DNA of 9,718 nt. Origin: an uncultured Megamonas sp. (GTDB lineage: Bacteria > Bacillota_C > Negativicutes > Selenomonadales > Selenomonadaceae). This document shows, one piece after another, positions 1 to 6,483 of this stretch. Location: positions 1-9,718 of the forward strand of contig USPM01000028.1 of the NCBI GenBank assembly GCA_900556715.1, read 5' to 3'. The notes below the pieces were generated by a model, which saw only the letters and a list, made by a program, of their open reading frames with translations, ran no database searches and was not told the DNA's origin. The translations under genes were made by a program, and so were the position numbers. Position 1 is the stretch's first letter; each line of letters starts with the position of its first letter.

Positions 1-820
1 GATATTTATTAGCATAATATCTTATTTTCTTGAATTCTACATCTTCTGTGCTTTCAGGAATGATAGAATGCATATTTTTGTCGAGATTAGGTGTTTTATC
101 AATCCAATTTGTATCAGGGGACCAGAAATTATATTTTAATGTTCTAGCTGTTAGATTTTGTACGTTGTATTCTTTTTTCATGAATTGGATAGAAGAAACA
201 TTACCAGCAGAGTCTTTGTTTTCTTGCCAAATCCAAACAATGATATTGTTATCTATTTGACGAAGTGTTGCTGTATCAGCACTGCTTTCTCCAGATTCAT
301 TGCTCCATAAGCCAAGCCAACGAGCATTAGAAATAAGACGACCGCCTTCACCTTTATTGAATACACGGTCTACAATCATAGCATAGAATTTTTCATCAAA
401 AGATTGAGAGTTGATATCTTTATTTACAGGATTATCATATTTGAGTGTATAAAGAGCCTTGCCATCTTTATCATAGAAGATTTCTTCCATATAGCGTAAG
501 GTTCTTTCTTGAGGATTGATTTGAACGCGAGCTAAGCTATAGACTAATTGATTAGGGTCATTGATAGGAAGTTTCATATTAGCTATAGTTTCAGCTGCTC
601 CACCTGGAGCGTAACCTGTTTTTATCCAGTCTTCAATACAAGTAGGAATGTTATTTTGACTAGAAACAGTAGTAATTCTTGTCATAGAAAAATATTTACT
701 ATATTTATCATCTGAGCTAATCCAATACCATTCAGAATCAGCCGCAAAACTAATTTGAGTATGGAATAATGTGAAAACCATTAATACAGTAAGACAAATA
801 ATATTTTTTATTAATCGCAT
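1..820 (-). CDS. Exported protein of unknown function, two related domains (3' end beyond window)
   Basis: An uninterrupted minus-strand frame of 273 codons runs from an ATG at 820 to the left edge, so the C-terminus is missing. The first 26 residues form a clear signal peptide: MRLIK, a hydrophobic core, then ISFA before AD, a signal peptidase I-type site. The mature part is rich in Trp, Tyr and Asn. It seems to contain two related units, about residues 29-150 and 168-270: each opens with a Trp-rich segment and later carries an Arg-Thr-Leu-(Arg/Lys)-Tyr motif (106-110 and 226-230). This recalls the surface-adhesin-E-like secreted proteins common in Negativicutes, but I cannot name a family with certainty. 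A second ATG lies two codons upstream at 826; I prefer 820 because GAGGG at 831-835 is then about 9 bases from the start, against only about 3 for 826. It probably acts outside the membrane. The plus-strand frame over 30-260 is a shadow of this gene. Confidence 0.82.
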   Translation of the reverse strand, partial: MRLIKNIICLTVLMVFTLFHTQISFAADSEWYWISSDDKYSKYFSMTRITTVSSQNNIPTCIEDWIKTGYAPGGAAETIANMKLPINDPNQLVYSLARVQINPQERTLRYMEEIFYDKDGKALYTLKYDNPVNKDINSQSFDEKFYAMIVDRVFNKGEGGRLISNARWLGLWSNESGESSADTATLRQIDNNIIVWIWQENKDSAGNVSSIQFMKKEYNVQNLTARTLKYNFWSPDTNWIDKTPNLDKNMHSIIPESTEDVEFKKIRYYANKY

Positions 821-867
821 AAGCATGCACCCTCATTATATATATTATAAAATTTGTTACTCTACTT

Positions 868-895
868 ATTATACCAAAAATTTTAGCTTAAACAA
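868..895 (-). promoter_or_regulatory. Promoter of the exported-protein gene
   Basis: On the minus strand a perfect TATAAT (-10) lies at 873-868. A weak -35 (TTGTTT, 895-890) precedes it with a 16-base spacer. Transcription would start near 861, leaving a leader of about 40 bases before the ATG at 820. The -35 sits directly behind the hairpin terminator of the upstream kinase gene, which suggests the two units are transcribed separately. Confidence 0.5.
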
Positions 896-899
896 TAAG

Positions 900-922
900 A
901 AAACCCCTAAAATAGGGGTTTA
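900..922 (-). terminator. Rho-independent terminator of the two-component operon
   Basis: A hairpin with arms AAACCCCT and AGGGGTTT (901-908 and 914-921) and a 5-base loop begins about 10 bases after the kinase stop codon. On the minus strand it is followed by a T-rich tract (TTTTCTTATTGTTT). On the plus strand a T-run also follows after a few A's, so it could work both ways, but no plus-strand gene ends here. Confidence 0.8.
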
Positions 923-931
923 AAAATTTTT

Positions 932-2620
932 TTAATCTGATTTTAAAGAAAAGCGAATGCGAATGCAAGTACCTTCGTTAAGTTTGCTTTGAATTGTTAA
1001 ATTTGCATGGTGAAATTCAACGATATGTTTAACGATAGCAAGACCTAAGCCTGTACCTTCTACATTGATTTGAGAACGGGATTTATCAGCACGATAAAAT
1101 CTTTCAAATACATGTGGTAAATCATCTGACGCTATACCTATTCCTGTATCTTTTACTTCTAAGATAAGATGATTTTTGTCTTCATTTAATAAAGAAATAA
1201 AGACAGAACCGTTAGCTTTATTGTATTTTATAGCATTTTCGATGAGGTTATAAATTAATTCTTCGATTAATTGACGAACACCGATAATTTCGCTGGTAGG
1301 AACTTCTTTAAAAATGAGTTTTACCTGTTTTGTCAATGCTTTATCATTTAGACGTAAAATAATTTGCTTACAGATAGCAGAAAGATTTAGCGGTTCTTTC
1401 ATAAAGGTACTATTTTTTTCATCAAGTTGAGAAAGTTTGATTATATCTTGAATTAAACTGATTAGACGTTGAGCTTCTTTGTAGATTTTGCCAGCAAATA
1501 AAGGAATGTCATTTGGTCGAACCATATTATTTTGTAAAAGTTCGGCAAATCCAGAAATAGAAGTGAGTGGTGTTTTTAATTCATGAGATACATTAGCGGA
1601 GAATTCTTGGCGCATTTTTTCTGCCATGCGTTTTTCTGTGATATCTACAAAGAGAATTAAAGCACCTTTTACCGTATTATGCTTAGTTACAGGGCTGGCA
1701 ATGATTTGATAAGTTTTTTTATCAAGAGGTAAATAAAACTCTTGTCGTTCTCCACGCATTACATTTTGAGCAGCTTGATATAATGTTTCATTATTGATAA
1801 GCGTAAAGAGATTTTTATCAATATAGTCTATTTTTTCGGCGTTTAAAATATTTAATACGCTATGATTTATAGCTAATATTTTATAAGAATGATTGATTAA
1901 GATTAAACCTTCTTCGATATTGTTGATAATCATGGTAAATTCACGCTGTTGATTTTTTAAAGTCTTCATTTGTTGGTGAATTTGCTCATTTTGATTTTCT
2001 AAACGAATTAACATAGGATTTAATTCTTCATATAAGTCATTCATAATAGGATGCTCAAGATTGATAGAATTTATAGGTGCAATGATATTTCTAGCCATAC
2101 GGCGAGCAGCCAATAGAGAAGTTAAATAGATTAATAACATCATAGCTAACAATATCGGCAAGGCTTCTTGAACCATATCGTATGCACTGACATTATTGCG
2201 AGAAAGACGTAAAACAGAATTATCATCTAATCTCACAGCGTAATAATACGTATTAGTTCCAAGCGTAGTTGAGATGCGATAAGATTCACCTGTTCCTACT
2301 TTTTGGGCAATTTGTACTTCTTGACGCAAAAGATGATTTTCCATTTTATCTGGTTCAGCACTATTATCAAAGATAACATTGCCTTCAGGGTCAATCCAAG
2401 TAATGCGTGTTTGTGTCTGTGCATCTTTTAGTAATTCTTTAGGGTCTGTTAAATGATGATTAAAAACATAAGTTAAATAAGTAGCCTCATCTTTAACTTC
2501 TTGTTTTGTATGTTCAAAAAATAATGGATAACATAAGGTCAAAGTTAAAATAAAAGTACAAATAACAGCCATAGATACTAAAAAGCACATATAATTGAAG
2601 ATTTTTTGCTTCATACTCAT
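932..2620 (-). CDS. Membrane sensor histidine kinase, PhoR-like
   Basis: Partner kinase of the response regulator just upstream; it should autophosphorylate on His and pass the phosphate to the regulator's Asp. With the start used here it has 562 residues. Segments: membrane helix at about 10-34; an extracytoplasmic sensor region of about 115 residues; second helix at about 153-173; a short, HAMP-like linker containing APINSINLEHP; a PAS domain at about 225-325; HisKA with the H-box FSANVSHELKTPL (phospho-His 346); and an HATPase_c domain with N-box NLIENAIKYN (458-467), G1 DTGIG (491-495), F-box FERFYRADKSRS and G2 GTGLG (522-526). All catalytic motifs are intact. The frame stays open up to a GTG at 2650 inside the regulator gene, but the ATG at 2620 lies one base after the regulator's TAA and fits translational coupling; an ATG at 2614 is also possible. 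No convincing Shine-Dalgarno precedes any of them. The domain order resembles PhoR/WalK-type kinases; the signal cannot be read from sequence. Confidence 0.93.
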   Translation of the reverse strand: MSMKQKIFNYMCFLVSMAVICTFILTLTLCYPLFFEHTKQEVKDEATYLTYVFNHHLTDPKELLKDAQTQTRITWIDPEGNVIFDNSAEPDKMENHLLRQEVQIAQKVGTGESYRISTTLGTNTYYYAVRLDDNSVLRLSRNNVSAYDMVQEALPILLAMMLLIYLTSLLAARRMARNIIAPINSINLEHPIMNDLYEELNPMLIRLENQNEQIHQQMKTLKNQQREFTMIINNIEEGLILINHSYKILAINHSVLNILNAEKIDYIDKNLFTLINNETLYQAAQNVMRGERQEFYLPLDKKTYQIIASPVTKHNTVKGALILFVDITEKRMAEKMRQEFSANVSHELKTPLTSISGFAELLQNNMVRPNDIPLFAGKIYKEAQRLISLIQDIIKLSQLDEKNSTFMKEPLNLSAICKQIILRLNDKALTKQVKLIFKEVPTSEIIGVRQLIEELIYNLIENAIKYNKANGSVFISLLNEDKNHLILEVKDTGIGIASDDLPHVFERFYRADKSRSQINVEGTGLGLAIVKHIVEFHHANLTIQSKLNEGTCIRIRFSLKSD

Positions 2621-2621
2621 A

Positions 2622-3317
2622 TTAATCAATGATTTTATAACCGACTCCACGGATAGTTTCGATTAATTTGCTGGCTACTCCTAATTTATGGCGAAGCGTT
2701 TTTATATGCACATCGACAGTACGAGTTTCAGCTGCATAATTATAATCCCATACTTCGTCCATAATTTTATCGCGGGAAATAACGATATTTTTATTTTTTA
2801 ATAGATAGTATAAAAGTTCAAATTCTTTTAATGTCAAAATGACTTCTTCATTATTTACATAGACTTTATGGAAATCATGATTTAATACAAGAAGACCATT
2901 GCCAGCAGATAAATCATTAGTAGCTTTATCTTGTGCTACATTGATTTTTGCACTGCGACGTAAAACTGCTTTTATGCGTGCGATTAATTCCATTACACCG
3001 AATGGTTTAGTTACATAATCATCAGCGCCATTATCAAGACCAGTTATTTTATCATATTCACTACCACGAGCTGTGAGCATGATGATAGGAGTATGTTGTG
3101 TTTTAGGATTTTTACGAACTTCTTTGAGAATTTCAATGCCATCAATGCCAGGAAGCATAATGTCTAAAAGAATTAAATCAGGCACATTATTTTTTAGTAC
3201 AGGAAAAAATTCTTCAGCATTGACAAAGCCTTGAGCTTCAAATCCAGAAGATTGTAATGCATAGATGACAAGTTCGCGAACGCTTTCGTCATCTTCAACA
3301 CAGTAAATTTTTTGCAT
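2622..3317 (-). CDS. DNA-binding response regulator, OmpR/PhoB family
   Basis: A 231-residue two-domain regulator, the usual length for the family. The receiver domain (1-120) has the acidic pair D9/D10, phospho-acceptor D52 in LLDIMLPGIDG, T82 in MLTARG and K104 in VTKPF, so every residue needed for phosphotransfer is present. The C-terminal winged helix (about 130-231) ends in the recognition-helix and wing pattern RTVDVHIKTLRHKLG...IRGVGYKI of the OmpR/PhoB class. The ATG at 3317 is preceded by a good ribosome binding site (GAGGTG, about 6 bases away). The stop codon lies one base before the preferred kinase start, so the pair forms one operon with regulator first. It should control transcription after phosphorylation by the kinase. 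It is closest in style to PhoP/PhoB or WalR, but no phosphate-transport or cell-wall genes flank it, so I do not assign a gene name. Confidence 0.93.
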   Translation of the reverse strand: MQKIYCVEDDESVRELVIYALQSSGFEAQGFVNAEEFFPVLKNNVPDLILLDIMLPGIDGIEILKEVRKNPKTQHTPIIMLTARGSEYDKITGLDNGADDYVTKPFGVMELIARIKAVLRRSAKINVAQDKATNDLSAGNGLLVLNHDFHKVYVNNEEVILTLKEFELLYYLLKNKNIVISRDKIMDEVWDYNYAAETRTVDVHIKTLRHKLGVASKLIETIRGVGYKIID

Positions 3318-3394
3318 AAGAACACCTCATAGATATAGATTAAATGTAAATTATATTTTATAAAAAATAATGGATATTATATTAATATGTAATC

Positions 3395-3423
3395 AGTATA
3401 AAATTTTTTGATAGCTACTACAA
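3395..3423 (-). promoter_or_regulatory. Candidate promoter of the response regulator/kinase operon
   Basis: On the minus strand TTGTAG (3423-3418) and TATACT (3400-3395) are separated by exactly 17 bases. This gives a leader of about 70 bases before the regulator ATG. The region is very A/T-rich and contains other TATAAT-like strings closer to the gene that lack a good -35, so the choice is tentative. The rest of 3318-3497 shows no gene or repeat. Confidence 0.4.
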
Positions 3424-3497
3424 GAGAAGATTTTATATTTTACATAGTTTTTACTAAAGGCTAGAATTTTGCAATCTTAAATGGATTTTTGACAAAC

Positions 3498-3538
3498 AAA
3501 AAAGCATTGTTTCACTTTTTGTAAAACAATGCTTTTTT
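3498..3538 (-). terminator. Strong hairpin terminator behind the 6S RNA
   Basis: A perfect 15-bp stem pairs 3498-3512 with 3524-3538 around an 11-base loop. Its core is AAGCATTGTTT, flanked by A-runs on one side and T-runs on the other, so it has a U-tract in either direction. On the minus strand it comes directly after the probable 6S RNA and before the response regulator promoter. No plus-strand gene ends here, so its main role should be on the minus strand. Confidence 0.85.
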
Positions 3539-3540
3539 AT

Positions 3541-3732
3541 ATGCCCATAATGCCGTTATCTTTTATTCGCCTAGACCTGCTTGGTGCAGGTGGGTATCCT
3601 GGATAAGAGCTTTGCTATTCGTTCAAGACGATTCAGCAGTACAAGTATCACACCAGATTCCCGTTTAGAAAGAGTAAGGTTAGACAATATAAAAAGACCT
3701 ACGCACATTGCAGGCATACTCCGTTATTAACT
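3541..3732 (-). ncRNA. ssrS: Probable 6S RNA
   Basis: About 190 bases of non-coding, structured sequence with its own promoter and terminator, matching the size of 6S RNA, the small RNA that binds housekeeping RNA polymerase holoenzyme and modulates transcription with growth phase. The two ends pair: ATGCCTGCAATG (3717-3706) with CATTATGGGCAT (3552-3541) gives 11 of 12 pairs including two G-U. The 5' block CCTGCAATGTGCG (3714-3702) resembles, from memory, the conserved start of Firmicute 6S RNAs. On the 3' side a short hairpin, ACCTGCACCAAGCAGGT (3591-3575), followed by a GGCG element, resembles the small hairpin on the 3' side of the 6S central bubble. I find no signature of RNase P RNA, tmRNA, SRP RNA or a known riboswitch. 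The exact ends are inferred from the promoter and hairpin positions; I did not fold the molecule fully. Other structured-RNA identities remain possible. Confidence 0.75.
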
Positions 3733-3738
3733 GATAAT

Positions 3739-3767
3739 ATAATAGCATAAAGATGAAATCTGTGCAA
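3739..3767 (-). promoter_or_regulatory. Promoter of the probable 6S RNA
   Basis: On the minus strand TTGCAC (3767-3762) and TATTAT (3744-3739) are separated by 17 bases. Transcription would start near 3732. The -35 lies inside a 12-base motif that is repeated, inverted, over the -35 of the divergent promoter at 3804. Confidence 0.6.
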
Positions 3768-3814
3768 GAGTGAACAAGTCAGAATTGCAAATTGCATTTT
3801 TACTTGCGCAGATT
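3757..3814. repeat. Inverted repeat spanning both divergent -35 elements
   Basis: AATCTGTGCAAG (3757-3768) and CTTGCGCAGATT (3803-3814) are reverse complements except for one base, with 34 bases between the arms. Each arm contains the -35 hexamer of one of two divergent promoters (6S RNA leftward, 108-residue protein rightward). Between them lies a third symmetrical element, TGCAAATTGCA (3786-3796). The arrangement could be paired operator sites for a common regulator, or simply mirrored promoter sequence. Confidence 0.65.
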
Positions 3815-3832
3815 ATTAGGCTCAGTTAAAAT
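3804..3832 (+). promoter_or_regulatory. Promoter of the 108-residue protein gene
   Basis: TTGCGC (3804-3809) and TAAAAT (3827-3832) are separated by 17 bases, giving a start near 3839 and a leader of about 30 bases. The gene's ribosome binding site, AGAAGGG, ends about 7 bases before the ATG. Confidence 0.5.
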
Positions 3833-3867
3833 AAGTATAACGTTATTGATAAAAGAAGGGATTTTTT

Positions 3868-4194
3868 ATGGAAAACAATTATAGTGTAGCTATTTCTTGT
3901 CATAGTGATTTAGGATATATTGAGTATACAGCTGATACTAAATCTGCAAATATTGTTTTGGCAAATGAAGTAGCTAAACAAAAAGTAGAAGAGTTTTTAA
4001 ATACACCATTAACTTTACAAGTACCACATGAAACATTGCATGATTTTACTACAATAACTATTAATCCATTAGATGATGTGGAAACACTTCAATTAGCACT
4101 TACTCGTTTATGGGAAGCAACTGATGTACATGTTGATTGGAGCAGACCAGTTGATTATGTAAAAAATGGCATTCGCAGTTTAAAAGATTTATAA
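3868..4194 (+). CDS. Conserved-type protein of unknown function, 108 residues
   Basis: A complete small gene with a good ribosome binding site (AAGGG, 7 bases before ATG), its own promoter and its own hairpin terminator, so it is a single-gene unit. The product is probably soluble and cytoplasmic: no signal peptide or membrane helix is visible. It is acidic, with few special residues: one Cys in the N-terminal SCHSDLG, and a more distinctive C-terminal half with VPHETLHDF, a LALTRLWEAT helix and DVHVDWSRPVDYVKNG. I recall similar short proteins in Negativicutes genomes annotated only as hypothetical, but cannot confirm this here. I assign no function. It is divergent from the probable 6S RNA and shares a promoter-region motif with it, the only contextual hint to its role. 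Confidence 0.85.
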   Translation: MENNYSVAISCHSDLGYIEYTADTKSANIVLANEVAKQKVEEFLNTPLTLQVPHETLHDFTTITINPLDDVETLQLALTRLWEATDVHVDWSRPVDYVKNGIRSLKDL

Positions 4195-4211
4195 GATATA
4201 TTATAGGTTAT

Positions 4212-4262
4212 AAAAAGCTACATTTAATATTCATTTTTATGAATTTATTGAATGTAGTTTTT
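4212..4262 (+). terminator. Terminator of the 108-residue protein gene
   Basis: A long imperfect hairpin: CTACATT (4218-4224) pairs with AATGTAG (4251-4257), and inside it ATTCAT pairs with ATGAAT around a T-rich loop. It is followed by TTTTT and preceded by AAAAA, so it could also act on minus-strand transcripts. It starts 18 bases after the stop codon and separates this gene from the mannitol operon. Confidence 0.8.
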
Positions 4263-4324
4263 CTATTTTAGACATTATTTAATTTTGTCCTAAAGGATTA
4301 AAGACTTAATAATATAACTTTAGA

Positions 4325-4354
4325 TTGAATTTACAAACAATTCTCTATTATAAT
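4325..4354 (+). promoter_or_regulatory. Candidate promoter of the mtlRAD operon
   Basis: TTGAAT (4325-4330) and a perfect TATAAT (4349-4354) are separated by 18 bases. Transcription would start near 4361, about 48 bases before the mtlR ATG. No other promoter is evident in front of mtlA or mtlD, so it probably serves the whole operon. Confidence 0.55.
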
Positions 4355-4365
4355 TTAATTGTAGA

Positions 4366-4381
4366 AATAAACCGGTTATTT
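4366..4381. promoter_or_regulatory. Possible operator: AACCGGTT palindrome in the mtlR leader
   Basis: The perfect 8-bp palindrome AACCGGTT (4370-4377), flanked by A/T-rich half-matching sequence, lies a few bases downstream of the expected transcription start of mtlR. CCGG is rare in this A/T-rich setting. The position suits a repressor site. It matches only the centre of the catabolite-control (cre) consensus and lacks the outer TG and CA, so I do not call it a cre site. Confidence 0.35.
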
Positions 4382-4408
4382 AATATTAAACTATAAGGAA
4401 TTAATTGT

Positions 4409-6481
4409 ATGAAAATAAACGAACGTTCGAAATTTATAATTAATGAACTTATAAAAAGAAATACTTATGTAACGGCTAGTGAAATAGCTGATTTACTACA
4501 AGTAAGTATAAAAACAGTAACTAGACAATTAGTTAATGTTGAAAAGATTTTAAATGAAAATGATTTAATCTTAGAAAGAAAAACTAGCAAGGGTATGCAA
4601 ATCATAGGGACTGAAGAGCAAAAGCAAAAAATGCTAGAACAAATCCAATCTAATGGTTTGCATGAATATTCGCCAGCGGAAAGACAAAATATAGTATTAA
4701 GTCATTTGTTAAAATCACAAGAACCTATAAAGTTATTGACTTTGGCAAAATTATTGAATGTAACAGAAGCCACTATAAGCAATGATTTAGACAAATTAGA
4801 AACATGGATAAAAAAGATGAATATGAATTTAGTCCGCAAACCTGGTTTAGGGATTTATTTAGAGGGATTAGAGAAAGACATCAGGAAAGCGATTATAAGT
4901 CATATTTATAAAAATCTCCATGAGAAAAACATTCTAAATGTCTTAAATAAACAAGAAAAAAATATTAAATTAAAAAGTGGCACGGATAAGTTTTTATTGG
5001 ACTTAGTCGATAAAGATATCATTCAAAAAGTAGAAAAAGCAATAACTACAGTAGTGGAAAGAGAGAATTATAATTTATCGATAAATGCTTTTTCAGGCTT
5101 AGTAGTTCATCTTACATTAGCTATACAGCGTTTATTAAAAGGTGAAATTATAAAAATTGATACTAAGTTTTTAACAGAATTGAAAAAGAAAAAAGAATTT
5201 GATTTAGCATTTAAGATAAGTGAAGAGATTGCGGAAGTCTTTGATATCGTTGTTCCTGAAGAAGAAAGTGGTTTTATTACTATGCATCTTTTAGGAGCTA
5301 GAAACAATTATCAAGAAGGCACTATTAATAATTATGATAATTTTGCTTTGATAAAAATTGCCAAAAAAATAATAGCTATAGCTCAAGAAGAAAGCGGTAT
5401 TTTTATAGCTAAGAAAAGTAAATTATTAATAGGTCTTGTAAAACACTTAGGGCCAGCGGCAACGAGAATAAAATTAAATTTGGAGATACGTAATCCACTA
5501 CTAAATGAGATGAAAGAGAAATATCCTCAATGGATGAAATTAGCTAAAAAAGCAGCTAAGCCTTTAGAGGAAAAATTAGGGGTTAATTTACCAGAAGCGG
5601 AAATTGCTTATTTAGCAATGCATTTAGGTTCCACTTTAGAAGATGCAAGTTTGCAAAAAACGAGAAAATATAATGTTTTGGTAGCTTGTCCAACAGGAAT
5701 TGGCACATCAAAATTATTAGCAAGTCAACTAAAACAAAAATTCACCAATTTAAATATTGTAGCTATTGTTTCTGCAATCAATATAAACTATGAATTTTAT
5801 CAAAATGAAGGCATAGATTTTATAATTTCCACCGTGGAAATAAATGAAGCGACAATACCAGTAGTGATTGTGAATTTCATGTTAGATGATAAGGATATAG
5901 ATAATATCATTCATCAAATGCAATTATTACCTGATGAAAATAGTGGGGAATATCATAAAGATAATAAGAGTTTAGTTGAAAAATTAAGCGAACTTAATCT
6001 ATTTGGTTTTTATATTAAATCTATTTTGAAGAATTTCTTTTATCAAGATATGGTAAATGTTAATTCTAAAGAAGAATTATGTAGTTTTGTTAGTATTTAT
6101 TTATTAAAAGAAAATATAAGTCAAATTTTGGAAGCAGACTTGAAATCAAGAGAAGAAAAAGGTAGCACTATTATTAAAGATTTGATGTTATTACATACAA
6201 AATCTAAAGTTATACAAAATTTGACAGTAGGGATTATTCAGTTAGAAAAATCTTTAAAAGTAAATGAAAAAGAAATATCTACAGTGTTGATTTTATTAGT
6301 TCCAGATAAAGTTGATGAAAAAGCTTTAGAAACGATGGGAGTTTTATCCGAAAGCATTATAGAAAATACGAACTTATTAGATATTTTACATCAAGGTTCT
6401 AAGGCAGAAATTTATTTGGAACTAGAAAAAATATATACAAATTATTTTAAGAAAAAATATAAAAAGGTAATGGAGGGTTAA
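4409..6481 (+). CDS. mtlR: PTS-regulated transcriptional activator of the mannitol operon (MtlR)
   Basis: A 690-residue activator with the full MtlR domain order, near the usual family length. N-terminal winged-helix HTH (1-65) with a second HTH (about 90-160); PRD1 (about 200-300, His 234 and His 293); PRD2 (about 310-412, His 346 and His 405); EIIB-Gat-like domain (about 420-510) with phospho-Cys 427 in VACPTGIGTS; EIIA-like domain (about 530-690) with His 596 in LLHTKS. All presumed phosphorylation sites are kept. In Bacillus MtlR, HPr phosphorylates PRD2 to activate, and mannitol enzymes phosphorylate the EIIB-like Cys to inhibit; the same logic is inferred here. The ATG at 4409 follows AAGGA by about 10 bases. 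Its stop ends two bases before mtlA, and the mtlA ribosome binding site overlaps its last codons. The assignment to mannitol, rather than another sugar, rests on the adjacent mtlA and mtlD. Codons are noticeably more A/T-rich (ATA, AGA) than in mtlA, fitting low expression. Confidence 0.93.
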   Translation: MKINERSKFIINELIKRNTYVTASEIADLLQVSIKTVTRQLVNVEKILNENDLILERKTSKGMQIIGTEEQKQKMLEQIQSNGLHEYSPAERQNIVLSHLLKSQEPIKLLTLAKLLNVTEATISNDLDKLETWIKKMNMNLVRKPGLGIYLEGLEKDIRKAIISHIYKNLHEKNILNVLNKQEKNIKLKSGTDKFLLDLVDKDIIQKVEKAITTVVERENYNLSINAFSGLVVHLTLAIQRLLKGEIIKIDTKFLTELKKKKEFDLAFKISEEIAEVFDIVVPEEESGFITMHLLGARNNYQEGTINNYDNFALIKIAKKIIAIAQEESGIFIAKKSKLLIGLVKHLGPAATRIKLNLEIRNPLLNEMKEKYPQWMKLAKKAAKPLEEKLGVNLPEAEIAYLAMHLGSTLEDASLQKTRKYNVLVACPTGIGTSKLLASQLKQKFTNLNIVAIVSAININYEFYQNEGIDFIISTVEINEATIPVVIVNFMLDDKDIDNIIHQMQLLPDENSGEYHKDNKSLVEKLSELNLFGFYIKSILKNFFYQDMVNVNSKEELCSFVSIYLLKENISQILEADLKSREEKGSTIIKDLMLLHTKSKVIQNLTVGIIQLEKSLKVNEKEISTVLILLVPDKVDEKALETMGVLSESIIENTNLLDILHQGSKAEIYLELEKIYTNYFKKKYKKVMEG

Positions 6482-6483
6482 AA

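Noticed and set aside
30..260. Plus-strand open frame of 76 codons
   Set aside because: It lies opposite the exported-protein gene, has no ribosome binding site and has an unlikely composition. The minus-strand frame, with a signal peptide, promoter and ribosome binding site, explains the region.
3340..3440. PhoP/PhoB binding boxes upstream of the response regulator
   Set aside because: A few TTTACA/ATTACA-like strings occur, but not as regularly spaced direct repeats, and such strings are expected in DNA this rich in A and T.
3488..3493. Perfect TTGACA on the plus strand
   Set aside because: There is no matching -10 at 16-18 bases, and it would direct transcription straight into the hairpin at 3498-3538 with no gene after it.
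3541..3732. Other identities for the structured RNA: riboswitch, SRP RNA, RNase P RNA, tmRNA
   Set aside because: On the minus strand it has its own terminator before the next gene's leader. None of the signature blocks of these RNAs that I know is present, and the paired-ends layout fits 6S RNA better.
4366..4381. Catabolite-responsive element (cre) in front of mtlR
   Set aside because: Only the central CG with flanking A and T matches; the outer TG and CA of the consensus are missing.
5107..5307. Minus-strand open frame inside mtlR
   Set aside because: It is antisense to the PRD1 region of an intact MtlR and has a low-complexity Ser/Phe-rich translation, so it is a shadow.
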